Below are positions 51,491-61,914 of a stretch of DNA of 64,000 nt, one piece after another. The notes under the pieces are model-generated. The model had not been told where the DNA came from, did no database searches, and saw nothing but the letters and a program-made list of their open reading frames with translations. The first letter of the stretch is position 1. Each line of letters opens with the position of its first letter. A program made the translations under genes and the position numbers. The DNA is taken from contig CAINFC010000122.1 in the NCBI GenBank assembly GCA_903847975.1, positions 32,190 through 96,189 on the forward strand. Direction: 5' to 3'. This DNA comes from an uncultured Acidobacteriota bacterium. Its GTDB lineage: Bacteria; Acidobacteriota; UBA6911; CAINFC01.

Positions 51491-52837
51491 ATGGTATCCA
51501 TGGCTGATCAGAACATACGGTTAAGTCGAAGTCTCGGGCTGTTTGAACTGCTGATCATGGGGGTCATCATGGTGCAGCCTACTGCGCCGATGCCGCCCTT
51601 CGGTGCCATCAGCACGGGTGCCAACGGGCATGTGGTCACCACCATTCTGATCGCCATGTTTGCCATGATGCTGACCGCCATAGGATACGGACGCATGGCC
51701 CGCGCTTATCCGAGTGCCGGCTCCGCTTATACTTACGTCGCCCAGGAGATTCATCCCGCTCTGGGCTATATCACCGGCTGGAGCATGCTCCTGGATTACG
51801 TGGTCAACCCCCTGATCTGCACCATCTGGTGCTCCAAGGCGCTGATCGGTCTTTTCCCCTCCACCAACTTTGTTTTCTGGGTCTGCTTCTTTGCCTTTCT
51901 CTTCACCGGACTCAATCTGCGCGGCATCCGGGCTTCGGCCCGCACCAATGAAATTCTTACTCTTGCCATGGGAGTGGTGATTATCTGGATGATCTGGGCA
52001 GGGCTGCGCTATATTTTCCGGCTTCCGGAACTCGACAGCGCCTTTTTCACGCGGCCCTTCTACGATCCGGAAAGGTTTTCCTGGGCATCTTTGTCGAACG
52101 GTGCATCCATTGCCGTGCTGACCTACATAGGATTCGACGGCATCTCCACGCTTTCGGAGGAGGTGCGCAATCCGCGCCGCAATATCCTGCTGGCGACGGT
52201 CGGTACCTGCCTGATCATCGGCATCCTTTCCGCGGTGGAGGTCTATATAGGCCAGCTGGTTTGGCCCGCATCCGAAGCCTATCCGGATATCGACACGGCC
52301 TACAATCATATTGCCCGCCGGGCCGGCGGCAACGGTCTTTTTCAGGTCATGTCCTGGACCCTGGTGGTGGCCACCATCGGCTCGGCTTCCGGGGCCATGC
52401 TGGCCGGCGCCCGACTGCTTTATGGCATGGGCCGGGACGGGGCATTGCCGAAAGGATTTTTTGGCTACCTTCATCCCACCCGCCATATTCCCAGCCGCAA
52501 TGTAATGCTGATCGGTCTGGTCTGCATGGTGGGCGCTTTCTTCATTTCCTACCAGACCGGCGCGGAGCTGCTGAACTTCGGAGCGCTCATCGGCTTCATG
52601 GGGGTCAACGTCAGCTCTCTTCTTCACTACTGGGTTCGCGGCAGGGAGCGTACCTGGTCTCACCTGCTGGTTCCCGCCGTCGGCTTCCTGGTTTGTTTCT
52701 ATCTTTGGCTGAGCTTAAGCCTGGTTGCTAAAATGGTGGGGATTTCCTGGCTTATGGTTGGATTGGCCTACGGGGCCTGGAAAACGGGGGGATTTAAAAA
52801 GGATCTGATTCGCTTTGAAGCTCCGGCGGAGGAGTAA
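51491..52837 (+). CDS. APC-superfamily amino acid permease
   Basis: A 448-aa transporter with about twelve TM segments. TM1 has LGLFELLIMGVIMVQPTAPMPPFG (family G-rich unwound helix), TM2-3 ARAYPSAGSAYTYVAQ and the central FDGISTLSEEVRNPRRN, a hallmark of the APC family. Substrate unknown; many relatives take up amino acids or polyamines. No strong ribosome site at ATG 51491; ATG 51500 is equally possible. Confidence 0.85.
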   Translation: MVSMADQNIRLSRSLGLFELLIMGVIMVQPTAPMPPFGAISTGANGHVVTTILIAMFAMMLTAIGYGRMARAYPSAGSAYTYVAQEIHPALGYITGWSMLLDYVVNPLICTIWCSKALIGLFPSTNFVFWVCFFAFLFTGLNLRGIRASARTNEILTLAMGVVIIWMIWAGLRYIFRLPELDSAFFTRPFYDPERFSWASLSNGASIAVLTYIGFDGISTLSEEVRNPRRNILLATVGTCLIIGILSAVEVYIGQLVWPASEAYPDIDTAYNHIARRAGGNGLFQVMSWTLVVATIGSASGAMLAGARLLYGMGRDGALPKGFFGYLHPTRHIPSRNVMLIGLVCMVGAFFISYQTGAELLNFGALIGFMGVNVSSLLHYWVRGRERTWSHLLVPAVGFLVCFYLWLSLSLVAKMVGISWLMVGLAYGAWKTGGFKKDLIRFEAPAEE

Positions 52838-52872
52838 TCGGCTAAGAATCCGGCAGATGGGCTTATAAAACC

Positions 52873-52901
52873 TTGATTTTTCCCGGACTTTGCTCTATCA
52901 T
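52873..52901 (+). promoter_or_regulatory. Promoter of tRNA-Glu
   Basis: TTGATT and TATCAT with a 17-base spacer; the -10 ends 24 bases before the mature tRNA. Confidence 0.7.
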
Positions 52902-52925
52902 TTGCTGCTCATTGAAAATACATGT

Positions 52926-53001
52926 GGCGCTATCGTCTAGGGGACCAGGACGGGTGGTTCTCAGCCATCAAACCGGGGTTCGAATCCCCGTAGCGCTACC
53001 A
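52926..53001 (+). tRNA. tRNA-Glu, anticodon CTC
   Basis: A 76-nt cloverleaf: acceptor GGCGCTA / TAGCGCT, D stem GTCT / GGAC, anticodon stem GGTGG / CCATC around TTCTCAG, T arm CGGGG-TTCGAAT-CCCCG, and encoded CCA. The anticodon CTC reads GAG. It lies between the permease and ruvA. Confidence 0.96.
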
Positions 53002-53098
53002 CGAAAATGTGCGGTTCTGCAATCGGAAAAGGCTCCGGCTGTTTTAACAGGATATTTGTGCCTTGCCTAATCCCACAGCCGGGAATGGATTTAATATA

Positions 53099-53704
53099 GT
53101 GATTGCCCATCTGTCCGGAAGCCTGCTGGAAAAGAAACCCGATCTGGCCATTGTCGAGGTTCAGGGTGTCGGCTACGCAGTGCAGATCCCCCTTTCCACC
53201 TTCTATCAGCTGGGAGAACCGGGGTCGGCCACCCGGCTGAAAATACACACCCATGTGCGGGAAGATACCATATCGCTTTTTGGATTCCTCACCGAGAAGG
53301 AAAAGGAGATGTTTGAAAAGCTGATCGGCATCAGCGGCATCGGACCGAAGCTCGCCAATAATATCCTTTCCGGAGCATCGGTGGACGATCTGGCTTCCTA
53401 CCTGAAAAGCGGAGATGTATCCCGGCTGACCCGAATTCCCGGAATCGGCAAAAAGACCGCGGAGCGAATGGTTCTGGAGCTGCGGGACAAAATGCAAAGC
53501 TTCGCCGTGGAATCCGCGGCAAGCAGGCCGGCCGCCGCCGGCCGCATGCGCGATGACATGCTTTCCGCCCTGATCAATCTCGGCTATCAGAAAGCCTCCG
53601 CCGAAAGGGCCCTGGATGCGGTCATGGAATCGGCTCCCGGGGAACCATCCAGTTTTGAAACTCTTCTGCGGGCGGTGCTTCGCCGGATGAGCGGTGGAGC
53701 GTAG
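53099..53704 (+). CDS. ruvA: Holliday junction branch-migration protein RuvA
   Basis: A 201-aa junction-binding tetramer subunit. An OB-fold ([20 protein letters not shown]), HhH motifs [19 protein letters not shown] and [20 protein letters not shown], and a C-terminal RuvB-binding three-helix domain ([20 protein letters not shown]). The start GTG 53099 gives the usual family N-terminus; a TTG at 53063 would add 12 residues. No ruvC gene is beside it. Confidence 0.92.
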   Translation: MIAHLSGSLLEKKPDLAIVEVQGVGYAVQIPLSTFYQLGEPGSATRLKIHTHVREDTISLFGFLTEKEKEMFEKLIGISGIGPKLANNILSGASVDDLASYLKSGDVSRLTRIPGIGKKTAERMVLELRDKMQSFAVESAASRPAAAGRMRDDMLSALINLGYQKASAERALDAVMESAPGEPSSFETLLRAVLRRMSGGA

Positions 53705-53726
53705 CCTGCCGGCCCAGCGGAATTCT

Positions 53727-54788
53727 ATGGAATCGCGCGATTCTTCCAGGCGGCTGATGACTCCGGTACGATCCATGGAGGAAGAGGACGGGGTGGAGCT
53801 GAGCCTGCGACCCCGACGGCTGGCGGAATACATCGGGCAACATAAGGTCAAAGAGAACCTTTCCATCAGTATTCAGGCGGCGCGCCGGCGCGGAGAGGCG
53901 ATGGACCACGTGCTTCTTTTCGGTCCGCCGGGGCTCGGAAAAACCACTCTGGCCGCTATCATCGCTGCCGAGCTGGGGGTCAGCTTTCGAAGCTCTGCCG
54001 GCCCCACCATTGAAAAGCGCGGAGATCTGGTTTCTCTGCTCACCTCCCTCGAAGAGAACGATGTCTTTTTTATCGATGAAATCCATCGGCTCCACCCGGC
54101 CATCGAGGAACTGCTCTATCCCGCCATGGAAGATTTCACCGTGGACATTATTATCGGGGAAGGTCCTGCCGCCCGCTCCCTGCGCATGCCGCTGAAGCCA
54201 TTCACCCTGGTCGGAGCCACCACCCGTGCCGGGCTTTTGACCGCGCCGCTGCGGGGCCGGTTCGGTATTATTCACCGCCTGGATCTGTACACCATGGAGG
54301 ATCTCGAGATCATATTGAATCGTTCATCCCGGATTCTGGGTGTGGAGCTGCAGCCGGAGGGAGCCCGGGAGCTGGCTTCCCGCTCCCGGGGAACCCCGAG
54401 AATTGCCAACCGGCTGCTCCGCCGGGTTCGGGACTATGCCGAAGTGAAAGCCGACGGGCGGATCACCCGCAGCGTGGCGGAGGATGCGCTTTCCATGCTG
54501 GACGTGGATCCTTACGGCTTCGACGAGACCGACCGCAGGCTGCTGCAGACCATCATCGACAAGTTCCAGGGCGGGCCGGTTGGGATCGGCTCCATATCCG
54601 CTTCGATCAACGAAGAGGTCGAGACCATCGAGGACGTTTACGAGCCCTACCTGATGCAGATCGGGTTTCTGGAACGAACTCCGAGGGGCCGGGTGGCCAC
54701 CCGGCTGGCCTTCGAGTATTTCCAGAGAAAAATGCCCAGAGCCCGCGCCCTGCCTTTGCTGGACGGAATCACGGAGGTGGAGCGTTGA
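53727..54788 (+). CDS. ruvB: Holliday junction branch-migration ATPase RuvB
   Basis: An AAA+ motor of about 353 aa. [20 protein letters not shown] precedes Walker [13 protein letters not shown], Walker [11 protein letters not shown], sensor-1 GATTRAG with arginine finger in PLRGRFG, and a winged-helix C-terminus ending [13 protein letters not shown]. Candidate starts are 53694 (GTG), 53727 and 53757; the conserved core begins well after all. It ends overlapping the moxR start. Confidence 0.93.
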   Translation: MESRDSSRRLMTPVRSMEEEDGVELSLRPRRLAEYIGQHKVKENLSISIQAARRRGEAMDHVLLFGPPGLGKTTLAAIIAAELGVSFRSSAGPTIEKRGDLVSLLTSLEENDVFFIDEIHRLHPAIEELLYPAMEDFTVDIIIGEGPAARSLRMPLKPFTLVGATTRAGLLTAPLRGRFGIIHRLDLYTMEDLEIILNRSSRILGVELQPEGARELASRSRGTPRIANRLLRRVRDYAEVKADGRITRSVAEDALSMLDVDPYGFDETDRRLLQTIIDKFQGGPVGIGSISASINEEVETIEDVYEPYLMQIGFLERTPRGRVATRLAFEYFQRKMPRARALPLLDGITEVER

Positions 54789-55744
54789 CGCGTCCATTCA
54801 CCGGAGGGGAAATCCCCGAGCTGGCCCAGCTGATGGCGTCCATGGAAACGGTCATCAAGGGGAAGGGCAGCGTGGTGCGCCTCGCGGTGGTGACTCTTCT
54901 GGCCGAAGGGCATCTGCTGATCGAAGACGTGCCCGGCGTGGGGAAAACCACCCTGGCTCACACCCTGGCCCAGTCTTTTCATTGCTCTTTTCACCGTCTG
55001 CAGTTTACCAGCGACCTGCTTCCGTCGGATATCCTGGGGGTCACGATTTTCAATCAGAAAATTCAGGAGTTCGAGTTCCGTCACGGGCCCATTTTCGCCA
55101 ATTTTATCCTGGCGGACGAGCTGAACCGGACGACTCCCAAAACCCAGTCCGCGCTATTGGAAGTAATGAACGAAGGGCAGGTGACGGTGGACAATGTGAC
55201 CTATCCGCTTTGCAAGCCCTTCATGGTGATTGCCACGCAGAATCCCATGGAACACCAGGGAACTTATCCTCTGCCCGAATCGCAGCTGGACCGGTTCCTG
55301 ATGCGTATCCGCATGGGATATCCAGACCAGGCCAGTGAAAAGGAAATACTCAAGAGCCGCGCGGACGGCGGTTTGCGATGCGCGGTTGCGCCTGTCCTGA
55401 CCGGGGAGGATGTGCTCCGGCTGCAGCGGAAATGCCGCCAGGTTCACGTGGAGGAGTCGCTTTACGACTACCTTCTGGCCCTGATCCGGGCCACCAGGGA
55501 ATCTCCGTTTTTCGCTGTCGGGATCAGCCCCCGCGGATCCCTATCCCTGCTGCGCTCCGCGCAGGCCGCCGCTGTTCTGGACGGACGGGACTACTGCGTC
55601 CCCGACGATATCAAAAGCCTTGCCCAGCCGGTTCTGGCTCACCGCCTGGTCTCCCGCACCAGACACATTTCCCAGACCAAGGCGGCCGAGGAGGCGGAAA
55701 ATATTCTGCAGGACATGATCGATCAGGTTCCCGTTCCCCTGTAA
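54785..55744 (+). CDS. MoxR-type AAA+ ATPase
   Basis: A 319-aa AAA+ protein. Walker A is [10 protein letters not shown], Walker [21 protein letters not shown], then [10 protein letters not shown] and the sensor [19 protein letters not shown]. MoxR ATPases help assemble or activate other proteins, usually encoded beside a DUF58 and vWA gene; none is here. The start is TTG 54785 with GGAGG 7 nt ahead, overlapping the ruvB stop. Confidence 0.92.
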   Translation: MTRPFTGGEIPELAQLMASMETVIKGKGSVVRLAVVTLLAEGHLLIEDVPGVGKTTLAHTLAQSFHCSFHRLQFTSDLLPSDILGVTIFNQKIQEFEFRHGPIFANFILADELNRTTPKTQSALLEVMNEGQVTVDNVTYPLCKPFMVIATQNPMEHQGTYPLPESQLDRFLMRIRMGYPDQASEKEILKSRADGGLRCAVAPVLTGEDVLRLQRKCRQVHVEESLYDYLLALIRATRESPFFAVGISPRGSLSLLRSAQAAAVLDGRDYCVPDDIKSLAQPVLAHRLVSRTRHISQTKAAEEAENILQDMIDQVPVPL

Positions 55745-55754
55745 AGGCGAATCC

Positions 55755-57482
55755 ATGACGGATGAATTATTAAGCAAAGAAGGATTTGAGCCCTTCTTTC
55801 CTGGTTCCCGAAAGGTTTATGTGCAAGGCAGCTCGGCCGATATCCGGGTTCCGTTCCGGGAGGTCACCCTGGAAAAGGCGGATGGTTCGGGAAAAACGGC
55901 AGGATCGGGCCGCCTGGTTCTGTACGATACCAGCGGACCCTGGACCGATCCGGAAGTGAACACGGAACTGGATCGCGGCCTCCCCCCTCTGCGCGACCGT
56001 TGGCAGGAAGTGCCGCTGCGGGAGGGAGAATCGACCTGCACTCCTTCGGAGCAGCCGAGCGGTGAATCTGCCCGTGGATGCCGGAGAAAGGGGCGCACAG
56101 GTGCATCCACCCAGCGCGCCCTGGCACGCCAGGGGATCATTACCCCGGAAATGGAGTTTGTGGCTATCCGGGAGAGCCTGGGGAAGACAAGCGGATGGTA
56201 TGCTTCCGCGTGTCGCGGGGACGGGCGAGATGCGTCCGGGGCGCGCTCCGGCTACACCCCGGAAATGGTTCGAAGGGAAGTAGCGGAAGGAAGGGCCATT
56301 ATTCCTGCCAACCGCAAGCATCCGGAGCTGGAGCCGATGATCATCGGGAAATCCTTCCGGGTGAAAATCAATGCCAATATCGGCCATTCCTCGGAAAGGT
56401 CCAGCCCGGAAGAGGAATGCCGAAAAATGCTCTGGGCCATCCTCTGGGGCGCGGACACCGTCATGGACCTTTCCACCGGCGAGGGGATTTCCCGGACAAG
56501 AAATGCGATCCTGCGCAACAGTCCGGTGCCGATCGGAACGGTTCCCATCTATGAGGCGCTGAAAAAAGCCGGGGACCGCCCGGAGGAATTGTCCTGGGAA
56601 ATTTACAGGGACACGCTGCTCGAGCAGGCGGAACAGGGAGTGGATTATTTCACCATCCATGCCGGGCTGCGCAGGGAGTTCATTCCCTTTGCGGCCAGGC
56701 GCCTGGCGGGTATTGTCAGCCGGGGCGGCTCCATATTGGCAAGGTGGTGCCTGGCGCACCGGCAGGAAAATTTCCTCTTCACTCATTTCCGGGAAATCTG
56801 TGAAATTCTGGCCGACTATGACATTTCCTTTTCCCTGGGCGACGGTCTGCGCCCTGGCTGTCTGGCCGACGCCAATGACAGAGCCCAGATGGCGGAATTG
56901 ACAACCCTGGGGGAGCTGACCCGGATCGCCTGGGAGCAGGACTGCCAGGTTATGATCGAAGGGCCCGGGCATGTCCCCATGAACCTGATTCGGGAGAATA
57001 TGGAGGAGGAGAACCGGGTTTGCGCCGAGGCTCCCTTTTATACCCTGGGTCCCCTGGTCACGGATGTGGCAGCCGGGTATGACCATGTTGCCAGTGCGAT
57101 CGGCGGAGCGATGATTGCATGGTACGGCTGTTCCATGCTTTGCTATGTGACCCCAAAGGAGCATCTGGGCCTCCCTGACCGGGATGATGTCAAGGCTGGC
57201 GTGCTGGTTCATAAGCTCGCCGCGCATGCCGCCGATCTGGCCAAGGGAATCCCCGGATCACGCGACTGGGATGATGCCATGAGCTACGCCCGGCGTTCCA
57301 TCGAGTGGAACAACCAGTTCCGTCTTTCCATCGACCCTCCTACCGCCATGAAGTTCCAGCAGGAAAGCTCCCGGCAAAAGGAGGAGTGCGACCGGCGCTA
57401 CTGCAGCATGTGCGGTCCGAATTATTGCGCCATGCGGTTGTCCGAGGAAATCCGCCAGAAGATGGAAGAAGGAAACCTCTGA
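55755..57482 (+). CDS. thiC: Phosphomethylpyrimidine synthase ThiC
   Basis: A 575-aa radical SAM-type enzyme of thiamine synthesis that converts aminoimidazole ribotide to HMP phosphate. It has the long N-terminal ThiC-associated region ([18 protein letters not shown]), then [19 protein letters not shown] and the C-terminal cluster motif CSMCGPNYC that binds its [4Fe-4S]. ATG 55755 has AAGGCG upstream. It lies 10 bases after moxR, so no TPP riboswitch precedes it directly. Confidence 0.95.
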   Translation: MTDELLSKEGFEPFFPGSRKVYVQGSSADIRVPFREVTLEKADGSGKTAGSGRLVLYDTSGPWTDPEVNTELDRGLPPLRDRWQEVPLREGESTCTPSEQPSGESARGCRRKGRTGASTQRALARQGIITPEMEFVAIRESLGKTSGWYASACRGDGRDASGARSGYTPEMVRREVAEGRAIIPANRKHPELEPMIIGKSFRVKINANIGHSSERSSPEEECRKMLWAILWGADTVMDLSTGEGISRTRNAILRNSPVPIGTVPIYEALKKAGDRPEELSWEIYRDTLLEQAEQGVDYFTIHAGLRREFIPFAARRLAGIVSRGGSILARWCLAHRQENFLFTHFREICEILADYDISFSLGDGLRPGCLADANDRAQMAELTTLGELTRIAWEQDCQVMIEGPGHVPMNLIRENMEEENRVCAEAPFYTLGPLVTDVAAGYDHVASAIGGAMIAWYGCSMLCYVTPKEHLGLPDRDDVKAGVLVHKLAAHAADLAKGIPGSRDWDDAMSYARRSIEWNNQFRLSIDPPTAMKFQQESSRQKEECDRRYCSMCGPNYCAMRLSEEIRQKMEEGNL

Positions 57483-57493
57483 AAACGAGCCTG

Positions 57494-57800
57494 TTTTTTT
57501 GCACCTTCATCATGTGGGAGAAGGTGCAAAAAAGGTTCTCGCGGAAGCCCTGCAGGGGCTTCGGATCGCAGCCCGGGGTCGGGGCGCTTCGCGCCTACCC
57601 CGGGTAGGGATGTTCGGAAGAAACAACCCTGACCCTGAAAGGGTTGCGCAAAATCCAACCCTGCCAGGTGCTTGCGCAGCTCTATAAGGGCTGGTAGTGA
57701 ACAAATCCGTCCATCCGGGGTAGCGCCCAAGAGGTGCAACCCCGGGCTGTGATCCGGAACCCCTTTCGGGATTCTCGTACTTTTTGCACCTTCATCATGT
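57494..57800. repeat. Hairpin-rich element bounded by 20-base direct repeats
   Basis: TTTTTGCACCTTCATCATGT occurs at 57496-57515 and 57781-57800. The interval holds successive hairpins: TTGCACCTTC / GAAGGTGCAA, GAAGCCC / GGGCTTC, CCCGGGGT / ACCCCGGG enclosing GGCGC / GCGCC, ACCCT / AGGGT, and GAACCCC / GGGATTC-like pairs. No open frame of note. It fills most of the thiC to M23 gap (57483-57860). Confidence 0.65.
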
Positions 57801-57860
57801 TGAAACAAAGGATGCTTCCATGCTTTTTGCCTCACTGACATTGAGGATCGCAAAAATACC

Positions 57861-58577
57861 ATGCCGATGAACTTCCTGCTCCTGTTCCTGCTGGCACTGA
57901 ATGCACCTGCCAATCCATGCGTTGATTATGATATCCTGGATAAACAGATCCGGGATGGAGCCATCGCCAAGGCGGAGGCCGCCCGGCGTTTTTCGGAACT
58001 GATCCCGCAATTGGATCGCCACGCGGCAGGAAGCTGTCCACCAAGGCGTGCCGATGGAGAACCCTCCTGGGTTTTTCCGGTCGACCGTGCACGACTCCGG
58101 GATATCGGAGGCAGGTCCGGGAGCGGATACCAGCCCGGGGGGTACAACTTCTTTGACGGAAACCGGCACCACGGGCATCCGGCCCACGATATCTTCATTC
58201 ATGATGAGAATCAGGACGAGCGGGATGACACGAGCGGAAAGCCTGTGCCTGTACGCAGCGTGCTGCCCGGCATAGTCATTGCCTTGGAGTCGAACTGGGA
58301 GGCTGTTTCCCCTCTGAGGGGTGGCAGGTACGTTGTCGTATACCACCCGGCAAGTTCGGAGCTGTTCTGCTATGCCCATCTGGCTCGTATTTCTGTCCGT
58401 GTCGGGCAATGCGTGGATAGGGGCGGAGTACTTGGGGAGGTCGGTCGCAGCGGGAAAAGTGCCGCCAGGAAGCGCTCTCCCACTCATCTGCACCTGACCA
58501 GGCTCCGGATCATAAACGGCCGGCCCGTTCCGGAAGACGCATATCCCGAACTGGTGCGTGCGATCCGAAGGAAATAA
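57861..58577 (+). CDS. M23-family (LytM-like) peptidase
   Basis: A 238-aa exported protein with a short signal peptide (about residues 1-18). The peptidase domain (about 90-235) has the zinc motif HPAHDIF (HxxxD) and the late HLHLT (HxH), both needed for activity, plus CYAHLARISVRVGQCVDRG. It should cut peptidoglycan cross-bridges or act as a regulator. ATG 57861 or 57867, neither with a good ribosome site. It lies between the repeat element and dnaK. Confidence 0.82.
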   Translation: MPMNFLLLFLLALNAPANPCVDYDILDKQIRDGAIAKAEAARRFSELIPQLDRHAAGSCPPRRADGEPSWVFPVDRARLRDIGGRSGSGYQPGGYNFFDGNRHHGHPAHDIFIHDENQDERDDTSGKPVPVRSVLPGIVIALESNWEAVSPLRGGRYVVVYHPASSELFCYAHLARISVRVGQCVDRGGVLGEVGRSGKSAARKRSPTHLHLTRLRIINGRPVPEDAYPELVRAIRRK

Positions 58578-58614
58578 AGCGGATTGGAGAGGCCAACCTT
58601 TATTTTTCCTGAAA

Positions 58615-58635
58615 CTTGACAACAGAAGGCTCAAT
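58615..58635. promoter_or_regulatory. HAIR-like HspR operator
   Basis: CTTGACA-7 bases-GCTCAAT, which keeps 10 of 14 positions of the known HAIR consensus CTTGAGT-N7-ACTCAAG bound by HspR. It overlaps the -35 hexamer and spacer of the dnaK promoter. hspR itself is the third gene of the operon, so autoregulation is predicted. Confidence 0.65.
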
Positions 58636-58644
58636 AATTATATT
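58616..58644 (+). promoter_or_regulatory. Promoter of dnaK-dnaJ-hspR
   Basis: TTGACA at 58616-58621 and TATATT at 58639-58644 with exactly 17 bases between. This is a housekeeping-type promoter; no CIRCE element is present. AGGGAGAAG provides the dnaK ribosome site. Confidence 0.85.
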
Positions 58645-58706
58645 AACTGTGAACTAAATAAGAACATTCTGGCAAGCATTCTGAATTTCACCAGGGAGAA
58701 GAAAAT

Positions 58707-60644
58707 ATGTCGAAAGTTATAGGAATCGATCTTGGGACAACGAATTCCGTAGTGGCGGTTATGGAGGGTTCGGAGCCTTCGGTAATCACCAATCCGGAGG
58801 GCGGGCGCCTGACTCCCTCCGTCGTGGCTTTTGCCAAATCGGGAGAGCGTCTGGTCGGGCAGGTCGCCAAGCGGCAGGCCATTACCAACCCGGAAAACAC
58901 GGTGTTTTCCATCAAGCGTTTCATGGGACGCAAGTACAATGAAGTCAACGAAGAAATGAAAATGGTACCCTACCGGGTGTCCTCCTCGACCAATGGAGAC
59001 GCTCAGGTGGAAATCAGCGGAAAAAGCTACGCGCCGCCGGAGATTTCCGCCATGGTGCTCCAGAAAATGAAGCAGGCTGCTGAGGAATATCTTGGCCAGC
59101 AGGTCACCAAGGCCGTTATTACCGTGCCTGCCTACTTCAACGACAGCCAGCGGCAGGCCACCAAGGATGCCGGAAGGATTGCCGGGTTGGAGGTTTTGCG
59201 AATAGTCAATGAACCTACGGCGGCTGCCCTGGCCTACGGACTGGACAAGAAAAAAGACGAGACCATTGCCGTCTACGATTTCGGTGGCGGAACCTTCGAT
59301 ATCTCCATTCTGGAGGTTGGAGAGGGCGTGGTGGAGGTCAAATCCACCAACGGGGATACGCATCTGGGCGGTGACAATATCGATCAGCGGCTGATCGACT
59401 GGGTGATCGGAGAGTTCCGGAAGGACCAGGGAATCGATCTTTCCAAGGATAAAATGGCCCTGCAGCGGCTGAAGGAAGCCGCGGAAAAAGCCAAAATGGA
59501 GCTGTCCACCACCATGGAAACGGAGATTAACCTGCCCTTTATTACCGCCGATGCCGGCGGCCCAAAGCACTTGAACTTCAAGCTGACCCGGGCCAAGTTC
59601 GAACAGCTGGTGGAGGACATTCTCCAGCGGACGGTGGCTCCCTGCAAACAGGCCCTGGCAGATGCGGGGATGAAGCCTTCAGACATCCATGAGGTAGTGC
59701 TGGTGGGTGGTTCCACCCGTATTCCCAGGGTCCAGCAGATCGTTCGCGATCTGTTCGGAAGGGAGCCTCACAAAGGAGTCAATCCGGATGAAGTGGTAGC
59801 GGTGGGAGCTGCGGTACAGGCCGGCGTGCTTTCCGGAGATGTCAAAGACATACTGCTGCTGGATGTTACCCCGCTTTCTTTGGGCATTGAAACCCTGGGA
59901 GGCGTGTCCACCAAGCTGATTGAGCGCAATACCACCATTCCGACTCGTAAAAGCGAAGTGTTTTCCACGGCGGCCGACAACCAGACCTCGGTGGAGATTC
60001 ACGTGCTGCAGGGAGAGCGGCCCATGGCGCGCGACAACCGGACGCTCGGGAAATTCCAGCTGGTCGGCATTCCTCCGGCACCGCGCGGCATTCCCCAGAT
60101 CGAGGTCACGTTTGACATCGATGCCAATGGCATTGTCAACGTTTCCGCCAAGGATCTGGGAACCGGCAAGGAGCAGAAAATCACGATTACCTCCTCTTCC
60201 GGGCTGAACAAGGATGAAATCGACCGCATGGTCAAGGAGGCCGACAGTCATGCTTCGGAGGACAGTCAGAAGAGAGACGAGATCGATGCTAAAAACCGTG
60301 CCGATCACATGGTGTATAACACCGAAAAGCTCTTAAAGGAAAACCGCGAAAAGATACCCGATGCCGATGCTCGCAACATTGAGCAGGCGATTGCCGAGAC
60401 CAAAGCCGCCATCGAGAAGGGTGGCCTGGACGGCATCAACAGTGCAGTGGAAAAGCTGACCCAGGCTTCTCACAAGCTGGCGGAGCTGATGTACAAGCAG
60501 AGCACGGCTCAGCAGTCGCCTCCTCCGCCTCCGCCGGGAGGCGAAAGCGCAGGATCCGGCCAGTCGCAAGGCAGGGCCAAAAGCGACGACGTGATTGACG
60601 CCGAGTACGTGGACGTGGATGACGCGCGGAAAGGGAAGAACTGA
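58707..60644 (+). CDS. dnaK: Molecular chaperone DnaK (Hsp70)
   Basis: A 645-aa Hsp70. ATPase motifs [54 protein letters not shown] and [11 protein letters not shown] are intact, as are the linker [11 protein letters not shown] and the substrate-binding domain. The C-terminus is Pro/Gly/Gln-rich then acidic ([13 protein letters not shown]). It heads an operon with dnaJ and hspR; grpE is absent from the window. Confidence 0.98.
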   Translation: MSKVIGIDLGTTNSVVAVMEGSEPSVITNPEGGRLTPSVVAFAKSGERLVGQVAKRQAITNPENTVFSIKRFMGRKYNEVNEEMKMVPYRVSSSTNGDAQVEISGKSYAPPEISAMVLQKMKQAAEEYLGQQVTKAVITVPAYFNDSQRQATKDAGRIAGLEVLRIVNEPTAAALAYGLDKKKDETIAVYDFGGGTFDISILEVGEGVVEVKSTNGDTHLGGDNIDQRLIDWVIGEFRKDQGIDLSKDKMALQRLKEAAEKAKMELSTTMETEINLPFITADAGGPKHLNFKLTRAKFEQLVEDILQRTVAPCKQALADAGMKPSDIHEVVLVGGSTRIPRVQQIVRDLFGREPHKGVNPDEVVAVGAAVQAGVLSGDVKDILLLDVTPLSLGIETLGGVSTKLIERNTTIPTRKSEVFSTAADNQTSVEIHVLQGERPMARDNRTLGKFQLVGIPPAPRGIPQIEVTFDIDANGIVNVSAKDLGTGKEQKITITSSSGLNKDEIDRMVKEADSHASEDSQKRDEIDAKNRADHMVYNTEKLLKENREKIPDADARNIEQAIAETKAAIEKGGLDGINSAVEKLTQASHKLAELMYKQSTAQQSPPPPPPGGESAGSGQSQGRAKSDDVIDAEYVDVDDARKGKN

Positions 60645-60653
60645 TTCGTTGAA

Positions 60654-60691
60654 CGAAGGGAGGCGCCGTCGCTTCGGGTCGTCTCCCTTCG
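60654..60691 (+). terminator. Hairpin between dnaK and dnaJ
   Basis: Perfect 9-bp arms CGAAGGGAG / CTCCCTTCG with a 20-base loop ten bases after the dnaK stop; no T tract. It may trim or attenuate the transcript and lower dnaJ relative to dnaK. Confidence 0.45.
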
Positions 60692-60745
60692 ACGTTTATA
60701 CCGGGGGAACGGCTCCCGAAAGATAGAGCCCAAGGTCATTGATCC

Positions 60746-61867
60746 ATGAAAGGCCGGAAAGACTATTACAAGCTTCTGGGAGTCGCCCGCAGTGCGGAAG
60801 AAAAGGACATTAAGCAGGCTTACCGGCATCTGGCGCGAAAATATCATCCCGACCTGAACCCGGGGAACAAAATTGCCGAGGAGAAGTTCAAGGAAATTCA
60901 GGAAGCGTACGATGTCCTGAGCGATCCCAAAAAGAGGCAATTTTACGATCAGACCGGTTTTTACTCCGATCAGACTGCCGCCGGAGCGGGAGGAACGCCT
61001 TCCGGGGCCTCCGGCTTTGATTTTAGCGGCTTCAATTTCGAGTCAACGGGAGGCGGCAGCTTTCGGGACATATTCAGCGAAATGTTCCGGTCTTCCTCGG
61101 GAGAGGCCGGGGGGGAGCCGACCCGTGGACAGGACCGGCACTACCATATCAAGCTTCCCTTTATGGATGCCGTGCAGGGCAAGGCGGCCAAGATCACCAT
61201 CAACCGGCGGGAAGCGTGCGCGGATTGCAGCGGAACGGGGCAGGTGCACTCCCGTACTTCGCAAGTCTGCAGCGTCTGCTCCGGGACAGGGCGCTCCAGC
61301 CGGGCCAAGGGAATCATGCAGTTTTCTTCGCCCTGCCAGGCATGCGGCGGAACGGGGAAGGGATCGGTCGTTACCTGCACTCGCTGCAGCGGACAGGGAA
61401 GCTTTCAGCGGACGGAAACCATCACCGTTCGGATTCCGGCCGGAGTGAAGGACGGCGGGCGGGTTCGGGTTCCGAGAAAGGGAGACGACGGTACCATGGG
61501 CGGGCCGCCGGGCGAGCTTTTCCTGGAAATCGAAGTGGAGCCTCATCCTGTTTTTCGCCGCGAAGGGGACGACCTGCTGTGCACCGTTCCGATCACCATA
61601 ACGGAAGCCGCTTTGGGGGCGAAAATTGAAGTGCCTACCATCGAGGGGAAATCGATCCTGAAAATTCCCCCCGGCACGCAGAGCGGCCAGAAATTCCGGC
61701 TGCGCAGCAAGGGAATTCCTTCGGTGCACGGAGGGGGCTACGGGGATCTGATCGTGGACGTGGTTTTATTTCTGCCGCGCATAGCCGATGAGAGGTCCAA
61801 GGAGATACTGCGGGAGTTTTCACGGATCAATTCCTTCAATCCCCGGTCCGATATGGGACTGGCATAG
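60746..61867 (+). CDS. dnaJ: Co-chaperone DnaJ (Hsp40)
   Basis: A 373-aa type I Hsp40. The J domain has YHPDLNPG (HPD), followed by a short G/F-rich segment and four zinc-finger repeats [24 protein letters not shown] and CTRCSGQG, then the two beta-barrel C-domains with [16 protein letters not shown]. It stimulates DnaK ATPase. AAGGTC precedes ATG 60746. Confidence 0.96.
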   Translation: MKGRKDYYKLLGVARSAEEKDIKQAYRHLARKYHPDLNPGNKIAEEKFKEIQEAYDVLSDPKKRQFYDQTGFYSDQTAAGAGGTPSGASGFDFSGFNFESTGGGSFRDIFSEMFRSSSGEAGGEPTRGQDRHYHIKLPFMDAVQGKAAKITINRREACADCSGTGQVHSRTSQVCSVCSGTGRSSRAKGIMQFSSPCQACGGTGKGSVVTCTRCSGQGSFQRTETITVRIPAGVKDGGRVRVPRKGDDGTMGGPPGELFLEIEVEPHPVFRREGDDLLCTVPITITEAALGAKIEVPTIEGKSILKIPPGTQSGQKFRLRSKGIPSVHGGGYGDLIVDVVLFLPRIADERSKEILREFSRINSFNPRSDMGLA

Positions 61868-61914
61868 TCATGGAAACGGATTCGATCGGCTGGGATCATC
61901 GAGGGTAATGGAGT

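Noticed and set aside
53041..53757. SOS box (LexA site) before ruvAB
   Set aside because: No CTG-N10-CAG or GAAC-N4-GTTC type palindrome was seen upstream of ruvA.
55744..55755. TPP riboswitch before thiC
   Set aside because: Only ten bases separate moxR and thiC, leaving no room for one.
57494..57530. Rho-independent terminator after thiC
   Set aside because: The stem is perfect but T runs precede it and As follow it on both strands, so it does not fit a canonical terminator; treated as part of the repeat element.
58578..58706. CIRCE element before dnaK
   Set aside because: No TTAGCACTC-N9-GAGTGCTAA-like sequence; the inverted repeat present is of HAIR type.
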